NCBI RefSeq assembly: GCF_002083135.2
Contig: NZ_NBTM02000001.1
Span: forward strand, 1,178,001 to 1,242,000
Direction: 5' to 3'
From: Aerococcus viridans
Lineage (GTDB): Bacteria > Bacillota > Bacilli > Lactobacillales > Aerococcaceae
DNA: 64,000 nt
The notes under the pieces were generated by a model. The model was not told where the DNA came from. It ran no database searches and saw only the letters and a list, made by a program, of their open reading frames with translations. This document shows positions 1 to 11,313 of this stretch, one piece after another. Position numbers and translations under genes: made by a program. The first letter of the stretch is position 1; each line of letters starts with the position of its first letter.

Positions 1-522
1 ATCTACACCGAGGTGATTCGAGAGATAATTTCCCTTAGGTGATAGTCCCATACTTGCTTTCATTAAAGTTCCGGCCACTGTTGGAGAAGAGACATGATAA
101 CGTTTAGCGATTAACCGCATAGATTGGGTTTCAACCAATTCGGAGCTAATTTGACTTTTAATGGTTTTAGAAATATAGCAAAATTTTTCAACTAATGGTG
201 TTTCAGCGATAAAAGTTTGTGCACAATGTTTACAATAAAAGCGTTGCTTCTGTAATTTAAGTAAAATAGGATTAGTAGCTGTGTTCGGTAATCGAATGAT
301 AGCTGGTTTAAAGCCATGTTTGATGATATCTTGATTACCAGTATTCTTTACACCACAGTGCATATAAGCCTTAGGCTTGTACGTAAGAACCCCATGTAAA
401 ACGAAATGATTTATTTCATGATACTTTTCAAGTGGCAACAGATGCATAGATTTTGGTATTGTAATATCAATATTATTGTCGTAAATACCGCAAAGTTGTT
501 TTATAATAAATGTATGGGACAT
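1..522 (-). CDS. ISL3-family transposase, N-terminal 174 residues (cut by window edge)
   Basis: This open reading frame starts at ATG 520-522, preceded on the minus strand by a GAAGGAAAAA stretch, and stays open to base 1. The translation has a Zn-ribbon-like cysteine pair (YCKHC, about residues 95-99) and an earlier HCG. It then shows a helix-turn-helix-like region with RLIAKRYHVSSPTVAGTL (about residues 138-155). This is the layout of the N-terminal zinc-binding and HTH parts of ISL3 transposases (IS204/IS1001/IS1096/IS1165 group). The DDE catalytic domain would lie outside the window. No frameshift is seen in the visible part. Confidence 0.85.
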   Translation of the reverse strand, partial: MSHTFIIKQLCGIYDNNIDITIPKSMHLLPLEKYHEINHFVLHGVLTYKPKAYMHCGVKNTGNQDIIKHGFKPAIIRLPNTATNPILLKLQKQRFYCKHCAQTFIAETPLVEKFCYISKTIKSQISSELVETQSMRLIAKRYHVSSPTVAGTLMKASMGLSPKGNYLSNHLGVD

Positions 523-651
523 GATTTTTCCTTCTTTCTGTATTCGTAGTGGTTTACATGGATTAAGGATATCATGTCCTTTTTGCGTACACAAAAATAG
601 TGTCAATGAGATTCAATATGAATTCTCACCAACACTATTTATTATAGAACC
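1..651 (-). mobile_element. ISL3-family insertion sequence, one end (partial)
   Basis: The transposase start lies at 522 and reads off the left edge. Between 522 and about 651 is the terminal region of the element. It includes a long imperfect hairpin, with ACACTATTT and AATAGTGT arms at about 596-643. The outer end is probably the GGTTCT on the minus strand at 646-651. The same terminal sequence recurs as a solo end at 57530-57708, which supports the boundary. The hairpin is followed on the minus strand by T-rich sequence and could also terminate lacR transcription. The other end is outside the window, so completeness cannot be judged. Confidence 0.8.
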
Positions 652-674
652 ATTTTTCAAAGGGTAAATGACGC

Positions 675-1430
675 CTATTCAGAAGCTAATAGGACGTTTG
701 AATGCTTCACAATCTGTTCATAGCGGTGGTCTTCATCATTATTAATGACTACGGCAGTCACGTCGTTTAAAGAATAGTAAGTGAAGAAGTCCTCTTTACC
801 AACTTTAGAGGCGTCTAGCAGTAGGTACTTCTCAGTTGAATTATTCAGAGCCAGTTCCTGCGTCTTTCCTTCTTCAAGGGTGGCAGTCATAATGCTGTTA
901 CTGGTGACCCCATTGGCAGAAAAGAAGGCCTTGTGGAATTTTAGGTTTTCCAGTACAGCGAGGGTGATATAGCCATTAAAAGCTTGGGTATTCTTCTTAA
1001 TTTTACCCCCAAGTAGGTAGACATTGATGTCTTTATCAGCCAGGGTATTGAAGACGGGTAAGCAGTTGGTGTATACCTCGTAATCTTGCCGTTCCATCTT
1101 TTGAGCCATAATTTCCATGGTGGTACCAGGGCCCATGTAGATGATGTCACCGTCATTAATTAGCTCAATCGCTTTTTCAGCGATACGGTTTTTCTCGCTG
1201 ATATTAATGACCTTCTTAGCGTCATGAGATAGTTCTTCTTTTGGATATTCACCTAGTGAAATGGCTCCCCCATGAACCCGTCTTAATGAACCACTTTCTT
1301 CTAGTTCTGTTAAGTCTCGTCGCACAGTCATATCTGATACATTTAACTTGTCGACGATATCAGTTACGGATACGGTGCCGTTACGTTTTAATAAATCTAA
1401 GATAAGTTCATGTCTCTTCTTTTTTAACAT
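675..1430 (-). CDS. lacR: Lactose operon repressor, DeoR/GlpR family
   Basis: A 251-residue DeoR-family regulator. The N-terminal HTH shows RHELILDLLKRNGTVSVTDI followed by NVSDMTVRRDLTELE. The C-terminal sugar-phosphate sensor contains the GDIIYMGPGTTM loop typical of the family. An upstream in-frame ATG at 1511 exists, but the start at 1430 is preferred: it gives the standard MLKKKRHELIL opening and has a GAGGTG site about 8 bases upstream. It lies downstream of lacABC on the same strand, separated by a terminator-like hairpin at 1549-1585. It probably senses tagatose-6-phosphate and represses both lac arms. The family call is firm and the LacR role comes from context. Confidence 0.88.
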   Translation of the reverse strand: MLKKKRHELILDLLKRNGTVSVTDIVDKLNVSDMTVRRDLTELEESGSLRRVHGGAISLGEYPKEELSHDAKKVINISEKNRIAEKAIELINDGDIIYMGPGTTMEIMAQKMERQDYEVYTNCLPVFNTLADKDINVYLLGGKIKKNTQAFNGYITLAVLENLKFHKAFFSANGVTSNSIMTATLEEGKTQELALNNSTEKYLLLDASKVGKEDFFTYYSLNDVTAVVINNDEDHRYEQIVKHSNVLLASE

Positions 1431-1548
1431 TGTTGAGTTCACCTCATTTCCGGTAATGTGTAATAGGTATTTTTCAATTATTATTAGCAAGTGCTTCAAT
1501 AGCATCGTCATAGAAAATAGGTCGTATATATATCATATAACGAAATAA

Positions 1549-1585
1549 TGCTCTTCTCAAATACATAGTATACTTGAAAAGAGCA
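1549..1585 (-). terminator. Terminator-like hairpin after lacC
   Basis: Inverted repeat TGCTCTTcTCAA (1549-1560) and TTGAAAAGAGCA (1574-1585). On the minus strand it follows the lacC stop and is followed by a T-rich tract. It would reduce read-through from lacABC into lacR. Confidence 0.6.
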
Positions 1586-1594
1586 CAAAATGAA

Positions 1595-2527
1595 TTAATA
1601 TTCGATTATAGTCACGCGATCAAATAAATCATCAAAATGATTGATATCGATATGGCCCGTGATACGCTCCATAGTATTTAGCATACCAGTTGTCATGGCT
1701 TGTTTAAGTAGGTGAATATCATCTAAATTATCCTCTAAGGCCACGGCAATCCCTGCAACTGTTGCATCACCAGAACCAACAGGATTTACAACAGGAATGG
1801 TTGGTATATTTACCTTATAAAAGCGGTTGTTATGTTTAGCAAAAGCCCCGTCGCCTCCTAAAGACACGACAATCCACTCAATCCCCGAAAATAATTCATC
1901 AGCTAAGACAGCTTTTAAATCGGCTGGATCTGCACTCACTTTTTGACCTAATAAATCGGACAATTCCTCGATATTGGGTTTGATTACAGTAGGTTTAAAT
2001 GGACTTTCTAGTACACTTGAAAGATTAGATTTGGACGTATCGAGCACGGTTTTCTTGTCTAAATCATTGGTAATTTGAATCAGTTTTACATAGTAATCTT
2101 CTTCTAAACCCTTGGGTAAAGACCCAGAAATGGTAATGACATCAGCATAGTCAACAGCTTGTTTGAAGTGAGTTAAGAAGGCCGCATTTTCATTATCGGT
2201 GATGGTAGGGCCTGATTCTAAGACTTCGGTTTGATGGCCATCATGTAAGATGGCAATACAATTTCTGGTGTCACCTTCGATAGATAAGAAATCTGTTTTG
2301 ATACCGTTTTTATTTAATTCCGAGACAATGCCTTCACCTAAATGTCCACCGATAAAACCAGTGGCGGTGACGGCTTTATTTAAATCATGAATGACCCTAG
2401 TCACGTTAATCCCTTTGCCACCAGCTGTCTTACCCACTTGGTCAGTTCTATTTGTTGTATCTAATCGTAGGTCGGGGATGGTGTATGAGATATCAACGGA
2501 AGGGTTTAAGGTTACAGTCAAAATCAT
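1595..2527 (-). CDS. lacC: Tagatose-6-phosphate kinase
   Basis: PfkB-family sugar kinase of 310 residues that phosphorylates tagatose-6-phosphate to the 1,6-bisphosphate in the cytoplasm. The start at 2527 gives MILTVTLNPSVDISY, the usual N-terminus of LacC and FruK. An upstream alternative at 2566 lies inside lacB. Visible motifs are VGKTAGGKGINVTRV near residue 40 and the PfkB signature NPVGSGDATVAGIA with its catalytic Asp near residue 250. It follows lacB by 11 bases and is co-transcribed with lacA and lacB. Confidence 0.93.
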   Translation of the reverse strand: MILTVTLNPSVDISYTIPDLRLDTTNRTDQVGKTAGGKGINVTRVIHDLNKAVTATGFIGGHLGEGIVSELNKNGIKTDFLSIEGDTRNCIAILHDGHQTEVLESGPTITDNENAAFLTHFKQAVDYADVITISGSLPKGLEEDYYVKLIQITNDLDKKTVLDTSKSNLSSVLESPFKPTVIKPNIEELSDLLGQKVSADPADLKAVLADELFSGIEWIVVSLGGDGAFAKHNNRFYKVNIPTIPVVNPVGSGDATVAGIAVALEDNLDDIHLLKQAMTTGMLNTMERITGHIDINHFDDLFDRVTIIEY

Positions 2528-2538
2528 ATAATCACCGC

Positions 2539-3051
2539 TTAATCGTGGTATTCGCCACGGTCCCATTTTTCAAGGTATTCAGTGAATAAGTCAGGGTTGT
2601 CTGAATGATTGCTTGATTCAAGGTGGGTAATTTTGTTGATTAGGGTTTTATTTTCCTCAGAAGGTTGATATTCCTCTTGGATAAAGGCAGAAATGATATC
2701 TTCCATTAATAATTCACCAGTAATCATCCCACCGAAGGCGATAACGTTGGCGTTTAATTCTCGCTTAGAGTATTGAGCAGTTGTCATATCTCTTACCAAA
2801 GCTGCACGAACGCCTGGCACTTTGTTGACGGCGTTTGAAATCCCAACACCAGTACCACAAATGACGACACCAAGATCAGCTTCACCATTTGTTACTGCCT
2901 CACCAACTTTACGCCCAAAGATAGGGTAGTGGGTTCTCACGTGATTATAGGTACCTACATCAACCACCTCATAACCTTGTTCTACTAAGTAATCTGATAC
3001 GCGAATTTTAATATCTGTCACGATATGGTCACAACCAATTGCAATTTTCAT
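2539..3051 (-). CDS. lacB: Galactose-6-phosphate isomerase subunit LacB
   Basis: A 170-residue RpiB/LacB fold protein matching the family length of about 171. It has the [15 protein letters not shown] opening and the [20 protein letters not shown] active-site loop with its conserved cysteine near residue 66. With LacA it forms the heteromeric isomerase converting galactose-6-phosphate to tagatose-6-phosphate. The gap to lacA is 24 bases and to lacC 11 bases. Confidence 0.93.
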   Translation of the reverse strand: MKIAIGCDHIVTDIKIRVSDYLVEQGYEVVDVGTYNHVRTHYPIFGRKVGEAVTNGEADLGVVICGTGVGISNAVNKVPGVRAALVRDMTTAQYSKRELNANVIAFGGMITGELLMEDIISAFIQEEYQPSEENKTLINKITHLESSNHSDNPDLFTEYLEKWDRGEYHD

Positions 3052-3075
3052 AATTTTACCTCCGATTCTATTCTC

Positions 3076-3504
3076 TTAGCACATAGCGTTTAACATATCT
3101 ACACGGATTTGGTGACGACCACCGTCATAATCGGCAGATAGAAATGCGTCCACAATGTTCTCTGCTAGTTCGTGCCCCACAATTTGTTCACCTAATGTAA
3201 TGATTTTTGAATTATTGTGTTCTCTTGTCATATAAGCAGACCGTTCATCAGAAACTTCAGCGGCAATAATCCCTTTGATTTTTGTGGCTGAAATGTATGA
3301 ACCAGCACCATATCGATCAAATAAAATACCGCGGGCATTATCATCCGCTAGAATTTGTTGAGCTACCTTAGTAGTAGATTCTACAAAATCGATGCTAGGT
3401 GTTTCTGATAGATCTTCAAAATCAATCTTGTTTGTTTGTAAGTATTGTTTAATGACTTCTTTTAATTGCATTCCGTCTTTGTCAGCACCAAGATACACTT
3501 TCAT
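3076..3504 (-). CDS. lacA: Galactose-6-phosphate isomerase subunit LacA
   Basis: A 142-residue RpiB/LacAB fold protein, the usual LacA length. It opens [16 protein letters not shown] and contains [21 protein letters not shown] where RpiB enzymes have the CGTG loop. The cysteine is missing there, as is normal for the LacA subunit, so activity depends on LacB. It is the first gene of the leftward lac operon, starting 213 bases from lacD, with an AGGTTAT site before the ATG. Confidence 0.92.
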   Translation of the reverse strand: MKVYLGADKDGMQLKEVIKQYLQTNKIDFEDLSETPSIDFVESTTKVAQQILADDNARGILFDRYGAGSYISATKIKGIIAAEVSDERSAYMTREHNNSKIITLGEQIVGHELAENIVDAFLSADYDGGRHQIRVDMLNAMC

Positions 3505-3717
3505 AATATAACCTCCAAAATTTAATTTATTTATTTACAAACACATTGTAGAACAAAAATAAACAAATATCAACAATAACAATCATAATAAATAAAAAAA
3601 TAGAATAATAAATATTCTAAAAAGGCTTGACTATAATGTGAAAGCGTTATAATATCTAATTAAACAAATAAAAACATAAAACAACATTAATTAACAATCA
3701 GTTACAAGGAGGATATT
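3505..3717. promoter_or_regulatory. Divergent lac control region
   Basis: An AT-rich spacer between lacA and lacD. On the plus strand TTGACT (3627-3632) is followed 17 bases later by TAATAT (3650-3655). A TATAAT at 3648-3653 gives a shorter, 15-base spacing. Two A-rich tracts sharing AAACAAATA (3553-3569 and 3661-3684) resemble the TGTTT/AAACA-rich operators of DeoR-type LacR proteins. They are placed to control the leftward and rightward promoters respectively. The operator assignment is inference. Confidence 0.55.
3639..3652 (+). promoter_or_regulatory. cre site (CcpA) overlapping the lacD promoter
   Basis: TGAAAGCGTTATAA matches the cre consensus TGNAANCGNWNNCW except at one position. It sits between the -35 and -10 elements, a placement expected to block RNA polymerase under glucose. 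No CcpA gene lies in the window. Confidence 0.65.
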
Positions 3718-4725
3718 ATGAAATTCGTATCAGAAGGTAAACTAAATAAATTAAAACAATTATCTACTAAAGAAGGATTTATTTCCGCACTAGCTATTGA
3801 TCAACGGGGGTCATTGAAGAAAATGATCGCTCAAGCAGGGGAAACAGAGGATATTCAAAAGGCGGTTGAAACATTCAAAGAAGCTATTTCTGAAGAGTTG
3901 ACACCATACGCTTCATCTATCTTATTAGACCCTGAATATGGTTTACCAGCGGCAAAAGTGAAAGCACCTTCTGCAGGTTTGTTACTAGCTTATGAAGAAA
4001 CAGGTTATGACGCTTCAGAACCAGGTCGCTTACCAGACTTATTACCAATCTGGTCTGCTAGACGAATTAAAGATGAAGGGGCAGATGCTGTTAAATTCCT
4101 TCTATATTATGATGCAGATGAAGATGATGAGATTAATGAACAAAAAAAAGCCTTTGTAGAACGTATTGGTTCTGAATGTAAGGCAGAAGAAATTCCTTAC
4201 TTCTTAGAGATCTTAACTTATGACAAAGATATTGAAGATGCTAAATCGAAAGAATATGCAGAAGTGAAACCAAGAAAAGTTTTAGAAGCTATGAAAGAAT
4301 TCTCTAAGGATAGATATGATGTAGATGTCTTAAAAGTGGAAGTACCTGTAAATATGAACTTTGTTGAAGGCTTTACTGATGATGAGCCAGTATACACTGC
4401 TGAAGAAGCAAAAGGTTACTTTAAAGCGCAAGACGAAGCGACAGAATTGCCATATATCTACTTAAGTGCAGGAGTAAGTTCACAGTTATTTAGAGATACC
4501 TTGGTATTCGCCAAAGAAGCTGGCGCAGACTTTAATGGGGTTTTATGTGGCCGGGCTACTTGGAAAGAGTCAGTTGCCGTTTTTGCTAATGAAGGAGAAG
4601 CTGCAGCCCGCGAATGGTTGAGCACACAAGGTGTGGCCAATATTGAAGAATTAAATCAGACATTAAACGAGACAGCAGTATCTTGGGAAAGTAAAATTTC
4701 CAGTAATTTAGCCACAAGTAAATAA
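3718..4725 (+). CDS. lacD: Tagatose-1,6-bisphosphate aldolase
   Basis: A 335-residue class I aldolase that splits tagatose-1,6-bisphosphate into dihydroxyacetone phosphate and glyceraldehyde-3-phosphate. The sequence shows [19 protein letters not shown] (Lys near 125) and the probable Schiff-base Lys in [13 protein letters not shown] (about residue 205). It starts at ATG 3718 after AAGGAGG. It is the first gene of the rightward operon, with 21 bases to lacF. Confidence 0.95.
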   Translation: MKFVSEGKLNKLKQLSTKEGFISALAIDQRGSLKKMIAQAGETEDIQKAVETFKEAISEELTPYASSILLDPEYGLPAAKVKAPSAGLLLAYEETGYDASEPGRLPDLLPIWSARRIKDEGADAVKFLLYYDADEDDEINEQKKAFVERIGSECKAEEIPYFLEILTYDKDIEDAKSKEYAEVKPRKVLEAMKEFSKDRYDVDVLKVEVPVNMNFVEGFTDDEPVYTAEEAKGYFKAQDEATELPYIYLSAGVSSQLFRDTLVFAKEAGADFNGVLCGRATWKESVAVFANEGEAAAREWLSTQGVANIEELNQTLNETAVSWESKISSNLATSK

Positions 4726-4746
4726 GATCAATTAACGGAGGTAGCA

Positions 4747-5067
4747 GTGATGAATAAAGAAGAAGCAACTATGATAGGTTTTGAAATTGTCGCATATGCT
4801 GGTGAGGCACGGTCAATTTTGGTGGAAGCTTTATCCAAAGCGCGAAACGGCGAATTTGACGAAGCTGAACGATTGGTTGGTGAAGCCAACGAAAGTTTAG
4901 TGGATGCCCATAATGCCCAAACAAATATGCTAGCTAAAGAAGCGAGTGGTGAGAATATTGAGTTAGGTTTCATTATGGTCCACGGACAAGACCACTTAAT
5001 GACGACCTTGTTGTTAAAAGAGATTATAACTGATTTTATCGAACTTTACCGTAGAGTAGGTGACTAA
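4747..5067 (+). CDS. lacF: PTS lactose-specific EIIA component
   Basis: A 106-residue all-helical EIIA-Lac. The phosphorylated His lies in [14 protein letters not shown] near residue 78. It takes phosphate from HPr and passes it to the IIB domain of LacE. A short acidic region follows [12 protein letters not shown]. The stop codon TAA at 5065-5067 abuts the lacE start, consistent with translational coupling. Confidence 0.94.
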   Translation: MMNKEEATMIGFEIVAYAGEARSILVEALSKARNGEFDEAERLVGEANESLVDAHNAQTNMLAKEASGENIELGFIMVHGQDHLMTTLLLKEIITDFIELYRRVGD

Positions 5068-5068
5068 A

Positions 5069-6781
5069 ATGATGGACAAATTGATTTCTCAGATTGAGAA
5101 GATGAAGCCATTCTTCGAGAAACTATCTAGAAATATTTACTTAAGGGCGATTAAAGATGGGTTTATATCAGCCATGCCTGTCGTCTTATTCTCAAGTATC
5201 TTTATGCTGATTGCTTATGTGCCTAATGTGTGGGGATTCTACTGGAGTGATGAAGTTGTTGCCTTCATTGTAAAACCATATACCTTCTCAATGGGGATTT
5301 TAGGGCTACTCGTTTCAGCAACAACAGCAAGGGCGCTAACAGATTCCTATAATAGACGCTTGCCGGCAACCAAGCAGTTAAATCGGGTTTCCACCATGAT
5401 TGCAGCGATTGTTGTCTTCCTATTCCTTTCATCAACTGAAATTGCACAGGGTGAAGGGGATGCAGTTGTTGCGGGATTCTCATCTGGTTATCTCGGCACA
5501 ACAGGCCTATTAGCAGCCTTTGTAGCAGCCTTTATTACCGTGATTGTCTATAATTTCTGTATGAAAAATGACATTGCCATTCGAATGCCAGAGGAAGTAC
5601 CACCAAATATCTCACAAGCATTTACGGACGTTATCCCATTTGCTATTGCAGTGGTCATCGCGTATGGTATTGACATTGCGATTCGTGCTTTTACAGGCGT
5701 AAGTTTTGCACAAGCCATAATTCAAATGTTTCAACCCTTGTTTACTGCAGCCGATGGTTATGTGGGGATCGCCATTATTTACGGTGCTATAGGATTCTTC
5801 TGGTTTATTGGTATTCATGGACCATCAATTGTAGAACCAGCCATTACTGCAATTGCCTTCTTGAATATGGATGCAAACCTAGCATTAATCCAAGGTGGCG
5901 AGCATGCTGCTAACATTATTACACCGGGCTTACAGTACTTTGTTGCAACATTAGGGGGTACAGGTGCAACGTTTGTCGTGCCTTACTTATTTATGTGGTT
6001 TGGTAAATCAAAACAAAATAAAGCAGTGGGGAAAGCGTCATTTATCCCAACCTCTTTTGGTGTGAATGAGCCAATCCTATTTGGTGGACCATTGGTACTG
6101 AATCCAGTATTCTTTGTACCTTTTGTTTTAGCACCTATTTTAAATGTCTGGATTTTTAAATTCTTTGTAGAAGTTTTTGGAATGAATGGATTCTCTTATT
6201 TCCTACCTTGGCCAACACCAGGACCTATAGGTATCGTATTAGGGACAGGAATTGCACCTTTATCATTTGTTGTAGTGGCTCTACTGATTGCAGTAGATGC
6301 GATTATTTACTACCCATTCTTTAAAGTTTATGACAAACAAATTTTAGAAAAAGAATTAAGTAACGAAGATGAAATTATTGAAGAACAAGCAGAAACTAAA
6401 GCTGATGCAACTGAAGTCGGAGAAAATGACGGTCAAGTTTCAACTGGTAGTCATATCAAAGAGGAAGTATCTGTCTTGGTCTTATGTGCCGGTGCAGGAA
6501 CCAGTGGGCTATTAGCCAACGCCCTAAACAAGGGGGCTAAGGAATATGATGTTCCAGTAGTAGCAGGTGCAGGGGCTTATGGTGCTCACCAAGAGATTAT
6601 GGGGAACTATGATTTAATCATATTGGCACCTCAAGTCGTTTCTAACTATGATGATATTAAAGAAGATGCTGATAGATTAAATGTGAAGTTAGTCAAAACA
6701 AGAGGGAAAGAATACATCTCATTAACACGGGATCCAAAAGCCGCATTAGAATTTGTTGATTCCGTATTAAAAGAAGCATAA
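5069..6781 (+). CDS. lacE: PTS lactose-specific EIICB component
   Basis: A lactose permease/phosphotransferase of 570 residues with a membrane-embedded EIIC domain (residues 1 to about 430) and a C-terminal EIIB domain (from about 465). Many hydrophobic segments are visible, with [16 protein letters not shown] as the conserved EIIC motif. The IIB cysteine is in [18 protein letters not shown]. An in-frame GTG at 5060 precedes the ATGATG pair. I chose ATG 5069, which sits just past the lacF stop with GTAGGTG upstream. Confidence 0.94.
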   Translation: MMDKLISQIEKMKPFFEKLSRNIYLRAIKDGFISAMPVVLFSSIFMLIAYVPNVWGFYWSDEVVAFIVKPYTFSMGILGLLVSATTARALTDSYNRRLPATKQLNRVSTMIAAIVVFLFLSSTEIAQGEGDAVVAGFSSGYLGTTGLLAAFVAAFITVIVYNFCMKNDIAIRMPEEVPPNISQAFTDVIPFAIAVVIAYGIDIAIRAFTGVSFAQAIIQMFQPLFTAADGYVGIAIIYGAIGFFWFIGIHGPSIVEPAITAIAFLNMDANLALIQGGEHAANIITPGLQYFVATLGGTGATFVVPYLFMWFGKSKQNKAVGKASFIPTSFGVNEPILFGGPLVLNPVFFVPFVLAPILNVWIFKFFVEVFGMNGFSYFLPWPTPGPIGIVLGTGIAPLSFVVVALLIAVDAIIYYPFFKVYDKQILEKELSNEDEIIEEQAETKADATEVGENDGQVSTGSHIKEEVSVLVLCAGAGTSGLLANALNKGAKEYDVPVVAGAGAYGAHQEIMGNYDLIILAPQVVSNYDDIKEDADRLNVKLVKTRGKEYISLTRDPKAALEFVDSVLKEA

Positions 6782-6794
6782 TAGTTAAAGTTAA

Positions 6795-8231
<1,437 letters not shown>

Positions 8232-8236
8232 TAGCT

Positions 8237-8280
8237 AGTTAACCATCTAGGGTGATACACTTTAGATGGTTAACTTTTTA
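8237..8280 (+). terminator. Rho-independent terminator of lacDFEG
   Basis: Perfect 13-base arms AGTTAACCATCTA and TAGATGGTTAACT, followed by a T-run. Confidence 0.9.
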
Positions 8281-8558
8281 CTTTACCTTGATTTACAATT
8301 ATTACTAGTATTCTTACATCGATAATTGTAAATAAACTTCATCATAAAAAGAACTAAATTAGCATGAAAGGTCGGGAATTACCCCGGCCTTTTTAATATG
8401 AGACTTGGAACTTAAATTTTTTAACGAGACTAGTATATTAAGCGTTTTATTCAATCTAGATAAATTTGTAAATGATTAAGATAGTTATTTCTGGTTATAA
8501 ATAGATTTTGTTATACTAAGCATTAAGAAATAGGTTAATGATATAAGGAGTTTCTTTC
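8281..8558. promoter_or_regulatory. Intergenic region with a second hairpin and a promoter
   Basis: A second terminator-like hairpin lies at 8368-8394 (AAGGTCGGG with CCCGGCCTT and T4). It closely resembles the one at 36136-36172. TTATACT near 8510 is a plausible -10 for the acetyltransferase gene. No further coding sequence is seen. Confidence 0.45.
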
Positions 8559-9143
8559 ATGACAAGTGAAAAAGATAAGATGTTAGCTGGTAAAATTTAT
8601 GATGCTAACTATGACCAGGAGTTAGTCGCTGCAAGAGTATACGCTAAGGAATTGTGTTATGACTTTAATCATGCGCGGCCTAGTGAAGAAGCAAAGCGAC
8701 AAGGTATTATTCGGCAATTGTTAGGTAAGACAGGTAACCAATTTGAAATTACAGGGCCATTTTATTGTGATTATGGGTTTAACATTGAAATCGGGGAAAA
8801 CTTTTATGCCAACCATAATTTAGTTATTCTAGACGGGGCTAAAGTCACTTTCGGAGATAACGTATTTGTTGCACCAGACTGTGGCTTTTATACAGCCGGC
8901 CACCCGCTAGATGCAGACCGCCGCAACAAGGGATTAGAATACGCCAAACCCATTACAGTCGGCAATAATGTCTGGTTTGGTGGTGGCGTGAAAGTCATGC
9001 CAGGTGTAACGATAGGCGACGGGGCTGTCATTGGTGGCGGTTCAGTAGTCACAAAAGATATCCCAACCAACATGATTGCAGTCGGTAACCCTTGTAAGCC
9101 AATCCGCGAAATTACTGAAGCAGATGCCCGTTGTGACGGTTAA
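8559..9143 (+). CDS. Sugar O-acetyltransferase (maltose/galactoside acetyltransferase family)
   Basis: A 194-residue left-handed beta-helix acetyltransferase of the LacA/Maa/NodL group. It has the N-terminal Maa domain (KMLAGKIYDANYDQELVAAR), then hexapeptide repeats such as IGENFYANHN, FGDNVFVAPD and IGDGAVIGGG. The catalytic His is in FYTAGHPLDADRR. It uses acetyl-CoA to acetylate sugars, possibly non-metabolised glycosides, which would suit a neighbour of the lac cluster. The exact substrate is unknown. ATAAGGAG lies upstream of the ATG. Confidence 0.88.
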   Translation: MTSEKDKMLAGKIYDANYDQELVAARVYAKELCYDFNHARPSEEAKRQGIIRQLLGKTGNQFEITGPFYCDYGFNIEIGENFYANHNLVILDGAKVTFGDNVFVAPDCGFYTAGHPLDADRRNKGLEYAKPITVGNNVWFGGGVKVMPGVTIGDGAVIGGGSVVTKDIPTNMIAVGNPCKPIREITEADARCDG

Positions 9144-9179
9144 TCTGCTATAATAACTATTGAGAGAGGTTGAGATAAA

Positions 9180-9671
9180 ATGAATAATAATGACCGACTA
9201 ACGCGCTTGCGATATGCTTTAGATATCAAAGACGAAGATGTTGTAAAAATTTTCGACATGGGTGGGGCAAGTGTCACAGCTGATCAAGTGCGTGCCTTCA
9301 CTACTTCAACGCCTACTAGTGAAGATGGGTATGAGCGTGAGTATGAAGAAGTCTTAGACAATGAACACTTTGAACGCTTTTTAAATGGGATTATCACTTC
9401 CCAACGTGGCGTCCGTGAAGGGGCACCGGAACCAAAACTTGAGTTAACTGACGACAATGCCAACAATCTATTATTGAAGAAAATGAAGATTGCCTTGTCA
9501 TTAACCACAGAAGATTTGCATGAAATCATGGAAGATGCTGGTGGCCGTTTAACCAAAAGTGAATTAGGCGCCGTCTTACGTAAAGAAGGACACCGCAACT
9601 ACAAACCATGTGGCGACCGGTACGCACGTAACTTCCTAAATGGGTTGAAAATGCGCTACCGCGGGGAATAA
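9180..9671 (+). CDS. DUF1456 family protein (YehS-like)
   Basis: A 163-residue protein made of two similar halves: NDRLTRLRYALDIKDEDVVKIF near residues 3-24 and NLLLKKMKIALSLTTEDLHEIM near residues 96-117. This internal duplication and the RRYALD-like start mark the DUF1456/YehS family. The family has no established biochemical role. It lies 36 bases after the acetyltransferase, and a terminator follows. Confidence 0.85.
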   Translation: MNNNDRLTRLRYALDIKDEDVVKIFDMGGASVTADQVRAFTTSTPTSEDGYEREYEEVLDNEHFERFLNGIITSQRGVREGAPEPKLELTDDNANNLLLKKMKIALSLTTEDLHEIMEDAGGRLTKSELGAVLRKEGHRNYKPCGDRYARNFLNGLKMRYRGE

Positions 9672-9708
9672 ATTACCGTCACATATATAGTAGTTAATAG
9701 TAGAAATC

Positions 9709-9734
9709 AGACTGGGGAAACCTAGTCTTTTTTC
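9709..9734 (+). terminator. Rho-independent terminator
   Basis: AGACTgggGAAAcctAGTCT followed by T6. Confidence 0.8.
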
Positions 9735-9783
9735 GCATAAACTGTTATAATTTCTTGACAATTGCCAGAAGAGGTGTGAAAAA

Positions 9784-11193
9784 GTGAAGAAAGATCTATA
9801 TCCAACAGAAGTTCTTGAAGTGACAGTTGAGAAACTGGACCATACAGGCGTGGGGTTTGTGCGCTATATCCATCCGCCAGAAAAAGGCCCCCACGGAAAA
9901 CATTTACTACTATTTATCGATAATGTCGTCCCAGGCGACAAAGTCCGCGTGACTGTGCCCAATGCCAAAGGACGTCATAAAGCCAGTCTATCATTTGACG
10001 AATTGCTGGAACCTAGTCCCATGCGGAATTTGGATATGCCAGTAGACCGAGAAATGGCTGCCGGCGCGCCCCTACAATTTATGAAATACGAAGACCAGCT
10101 AACCCACAAAGAAAATCTGATTAAGGGTTATTTAGCAGAAGCTGGCTTTGATACCAACCTAGTCAAACCCATCATCGGCATGGACAATCCTTACCGATAC
10201 CGCAACAAGATGGAATTAACTTTTGGTGTGGATGGGTCTTTAGGCATGCACCAACAAGGAAATTACCGCAAAGTTATCGACTTAGAAGACTCCATCCTAG
10301 CCCCAGAAGAGATGATTGCCATAAAAAAAGTTGTCTCCAAATGGCAAAAAGACTACCAATTCCCAGGCTTGGATAAAGATACCAAAGAAGGTTTGCTATG
10401 CAACCTATTGATGCGTCAATCATTTGCAACAGGGGAAATTATGGTCGCCATTTACGCTTTAGAAGCACCGGATGCTTATACTGAAGCCATTGAAGACCTT
10501 ACCCAACGCCTTCTGAACGCGCAACCACGGATTGTTTCATTCCAATGGTTGAAGAAAAATGGGGGTACCGAACGGTCGTATGACAATGATGTCTATCTCA
10601 TTCACGGTCGTGACTATATCAACGACGAACTACAAGGTTTTAAATTCCGTATTTGGCCAGATACTTTCTTCCAAGTAAATCCTGTCCAAGCCAATAAGAT
10701 GGTTGAAACAGCGATTGGCATGGCTCAGGTCAAAGAGGATATGAAAGTATTAGACCTATTCTGTGGTATCGGGACTTTTTCACTACCATTAGCAGCCGCT
10801 TCAAAATCACTGGCAGGGATTGAAATCGTAGAAAACTCAATCAACTCAGCCAAACGAAATGCCGCGGATAATAACCTAGATAATACCTTCTTTATGACCT
10901 CAGATGCCAGAGCAGGATTGCGGGTTTTACCAGATGTTTGGGGACAACCAGACTTATTATTATTAGACCCACCACGTAACGGGGCGGGCGGTAAAGTCAT
11001 GCGTGCCATCGGTCGATTCGGCACCGACCGCATTGTCTACGTGTCATGCGGACCGAAAAGTTTAGCAGCCGACCTAGTTTGGTTACTCGACTTTGGCTAC
11101 GAAGTCGTAGAAGTGCAACCAATCGACCAATTCCCTCATACCGCACATTTAGAAAATATCGTGTTATTAAAGAAAAAAGAAATAAAAGATTAA
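9784..11193 (+). CDS. rlmCD: 23S rRNA (uracil-C5)-methyltransferase RlmCD
   Basis: A 469-residue RumA-family enzyme. An N-terminal TRAM domain (VLEVTVEKLDHTGVGFVRY, about residues 10-65) precedes the SAM-binding domain with LDLFCGIGTFSLPLA (near 322), LLLLDPPRNGAGG (near 397) and the catalytic Cys in IVYVSCGPKSLAADL (near 420). It methylates U747 and U1939 type positions in Gram-positive bacteria. The usual four-cysteine Fe-S motif before residue 100 is absent, since no cysteine occurs in the first 180 residues or so. The start is GTG at 9784. Confidence 0.9.
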   Translation: MKKDLYPTEVLEVTVEKLDHTGVGFVRYIHPPEKGPHGKHLLLFIDNVVPGDKVRVTVPNAKGRHKASLSFDELLEPSPMRNLDMPVDREMAAGAPLQFMKYEDQLTHKENLIKGYLAEAGFDTNLVKPIIGMDNPYRYRNKMELTFGVDGSLGMHQQGNYRKVIDLEDSILAPEEMIAIKKVVSKWQKDYQFPGLDKDTKEGLLCNLLMRQSFATGEIMVAIYALEAPDAYTEAIEDLTQRLLNAQPRIVSFQWLKKNGGTERSYDNDVYLIHGRDYINDELQGFKFRIWPDTFFQVNPVQANKMVETAIGMAQVKEDMKVLDLFCGIGTFSLPLAAASKSLAGIEIVENSINSAKRNAADNNLDNTFFMTSDARAGLRVLPDVWGQPDLLLLDPPRNGAGGKVMRAIGRFGTDRIVYVSCGPKSLAADLVWLLDFGYEVVEVQPIDQFPHTAHLENIVLLKKKEIKD

Positions 11194-11313
11194 TTAAAAC
11201 ATGAAGCCTGTGGCTTTAAGGTAATCCACGAATACATTCAATAGTTACAGAATATAAATATATGCTAATTATGATGAGTAATTTCTCAATGTAGTCAAAT
11301 TAATAGCCAATAT

